From positions 1-14,315 of the forward strand of contig JAEWBU010000233.1 in NCBI GenBank assembly GCA_023390985.1: a stretch of 14,315 bases of DNA. Reading direction: 5' to 3'. Under the pieces are notes generated by a model. That model searched no databases. It saw only the letters and a list, made by a program, of their open reading frames with translations, and was not told the DNA's origin. This document shows, in pieces, positions 13,666-14,315 of the stretch (position 1 is its first letter; each line of letters begins with the position of its first letter). Position numbers and translations under genes: made by a program. Origin of the DNA: Pseudomonadota bacterium. GTDB lineage: Bacteria; Pseudomonadota; Gammaproteobacteria; Burkholderiales; Burkholderiaceae_C.

Positions 13666-14315
13666 ATGCGAAACACGAAGAAGTGGCCCAGCGTCAGCCT
13701 GCTGTTCGCGCTCACGTTGGCCGCGTGCGGAGGCGGTGGTGGCGGCGGCGATGCCGGCTCGCCCGCTGTATCCCCGGGAGACGTGACGTCGGGAGCCGCC
13801 TCGGCGGATGTTCCTTCCGGCGGTGGCACGCCCTTCACGGCACCGCCCGCGGGCGGTGGGGCCGTGGCCGGTGGCCAGTTCGCCGCGTTCGGGCCGGTCA
13901 CGGTGGCGCCCACCGTCACTTTCGAGGGCGGCAATGCCGCCGCCGAAGGACCGAAGGTGGCTCGGCTGGCCGGCGGTGGCGCGGTCGTCGCATGGAAGCA
14001 GGCCGGTGCGCTCGTGGCCCAGCAGATCGACGCCGCGGGCAACCGCGTCGGCCCGCAGCAGGCGATCGCGGGCCAGGCCACGATCTTCAGCGTCGCCGGG
14101 CTGCCCGGCGGAGACTGGGTCGTCGCATGGAGCGCGGCCACGGTGCCGCCCGACGCGGTGCGGGCATTCACGGTGACCGTGCAGACCCAGCGGTACGGCG
14201 CCAACGGGGCGTTGGTGCAAGGCACGACCCTGGTCAACCCGGACCCGGCGCAGTCCATCGACGCCGGCCTCGATGTCGCCGCGACCGCCGACGGCGGCTA
14301 CGCCGTGGCGTGGGC
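13666..14315 (+). CDS. Lipoprotein with repeat-type beta-rich domain (partial, runs off right edge)
   Basis: ATG 13666 has a strong RBS (AAGGAG, 13653-13658, 7 nt upstream). The frame is open for 216 codons to the window edge. The N-terminus is a type II signal, MRNTKKWPSVSLLFALTLAAC, with a canonical lipobox LAAC (Cys21) followed by seven Gly; a Pro/Gly/Ala-rich low-complexity linker runs to about residue 75. After that come repeats of the form GGGAVVAWKQAGALVAQQID (with AAGNRVG after), GGDWVVAWSAA and GGYAVAWA, similar to Gly/Trp-rich beta repeats in secreted adhesin-like and propeller-like proteins. It is not preceded by coupling to the operon (289-nt gap), so it is probably an independent transcription unit. 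Outer-membrane anchoring is likely. Function is not recognisable from this part. Confidence 0.85.
   Translation, partial: MRNTKKWPSVSLLFALTLAACGGGGGGGDAGSPAVSPGDVTSGAASADVPSGGGTPFTAPPAGGGAVAGGQFAAFGPVTVAPTVTFEGGNAAAEGPKVARLAGGGAVVAWKQAGALVAQQIDAAGNRVGPQQAIAGQATIFSVAGLPGGDWVVAWSAATVPPDAVRAFTVTVQTQRYGANGALVQGTTLVNPDPAQSIDAGLDVAATADGGYAVAW

Overview
The window is very GC-rich, densely coding DNA with strong G/C bias at third codon positions. It carries two tripartite-tricarboxylate-transporter (Bug/TctC-type) binding proteins in one operon, a DUF1537 four-carbon acid sugar kinase and an FCD-type GntR regulator. That mix is typical of Burkholderiales, most likely a Comamonadaceae relative (Ramlibacter/Variovorax-like). 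The taxonomy is inferred from gene content and protein style, not from a marker gene. I saw no rRNA, tRNA, IS element or CRISPR array.

Layout. Positions 1-952 (minus) hold a lipoprotein gene cut by the left edge, whose far end is a Pro-Ala/Pro-Thr repeat. Positions 1035-1298 (minus) encode a small helical protein. Then come, all on the plus strand, a DUF445 membrane protein (1415-2689) coupled to an MFS transporter of the phenylpropionate-permease type (2692-3843), an apparently exported nucleoside-type deaminase (3872-4300), and a 130-aa unknown protein (4304-4696).

From 4737 to 13376 lies the main feature: a GntR/FCD regulator followed, after an intergenic region with a 28-bp near-perfect palindrome (probable operator), by eight tightly spaced or overlapping plus-strand genes. 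In order they are an isopropylmalate/tartrate dehydrogenase-like enzyme, an ABM-fold (LsrG-like) protein, an OtnK-type 3-oxo-tetronate kinase, a Bug solute-binding protein, an SMP-30/gluconolactonase-type lactonase, a second Bug protein, a cytoplasmic TIM-barrel hydrolase-like protein with two candidate catalytic glutamates, and a Gfo/Idh/MocA oxidoreductase. The right end (13666-14315) begins a second lipoprotein, cut by the window edge.

Working model (inference): the operon captures and degrades a sugar acid or a glycoside/lactone derived from one. The two binding proteins deliver substrate to membrane subunits encoded elsewhere. The oxidoreductase and TIM-barrel protein release or oxidise a sugar unit, the lactonase opens a lactone, and the kinase plus the beta-decarboxylating-type dehydrogenase process a four-carbon acid towards a triose phosphate. 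The usual partners of the kinase (OtnI, OtnC, PdxA2/DtnK-type dehydrogenase) are absent here. The LeuB-like and LsrG-like proteins may take those roles, which makes this a candidate new variant of four-carbon sugar acid catabolism.
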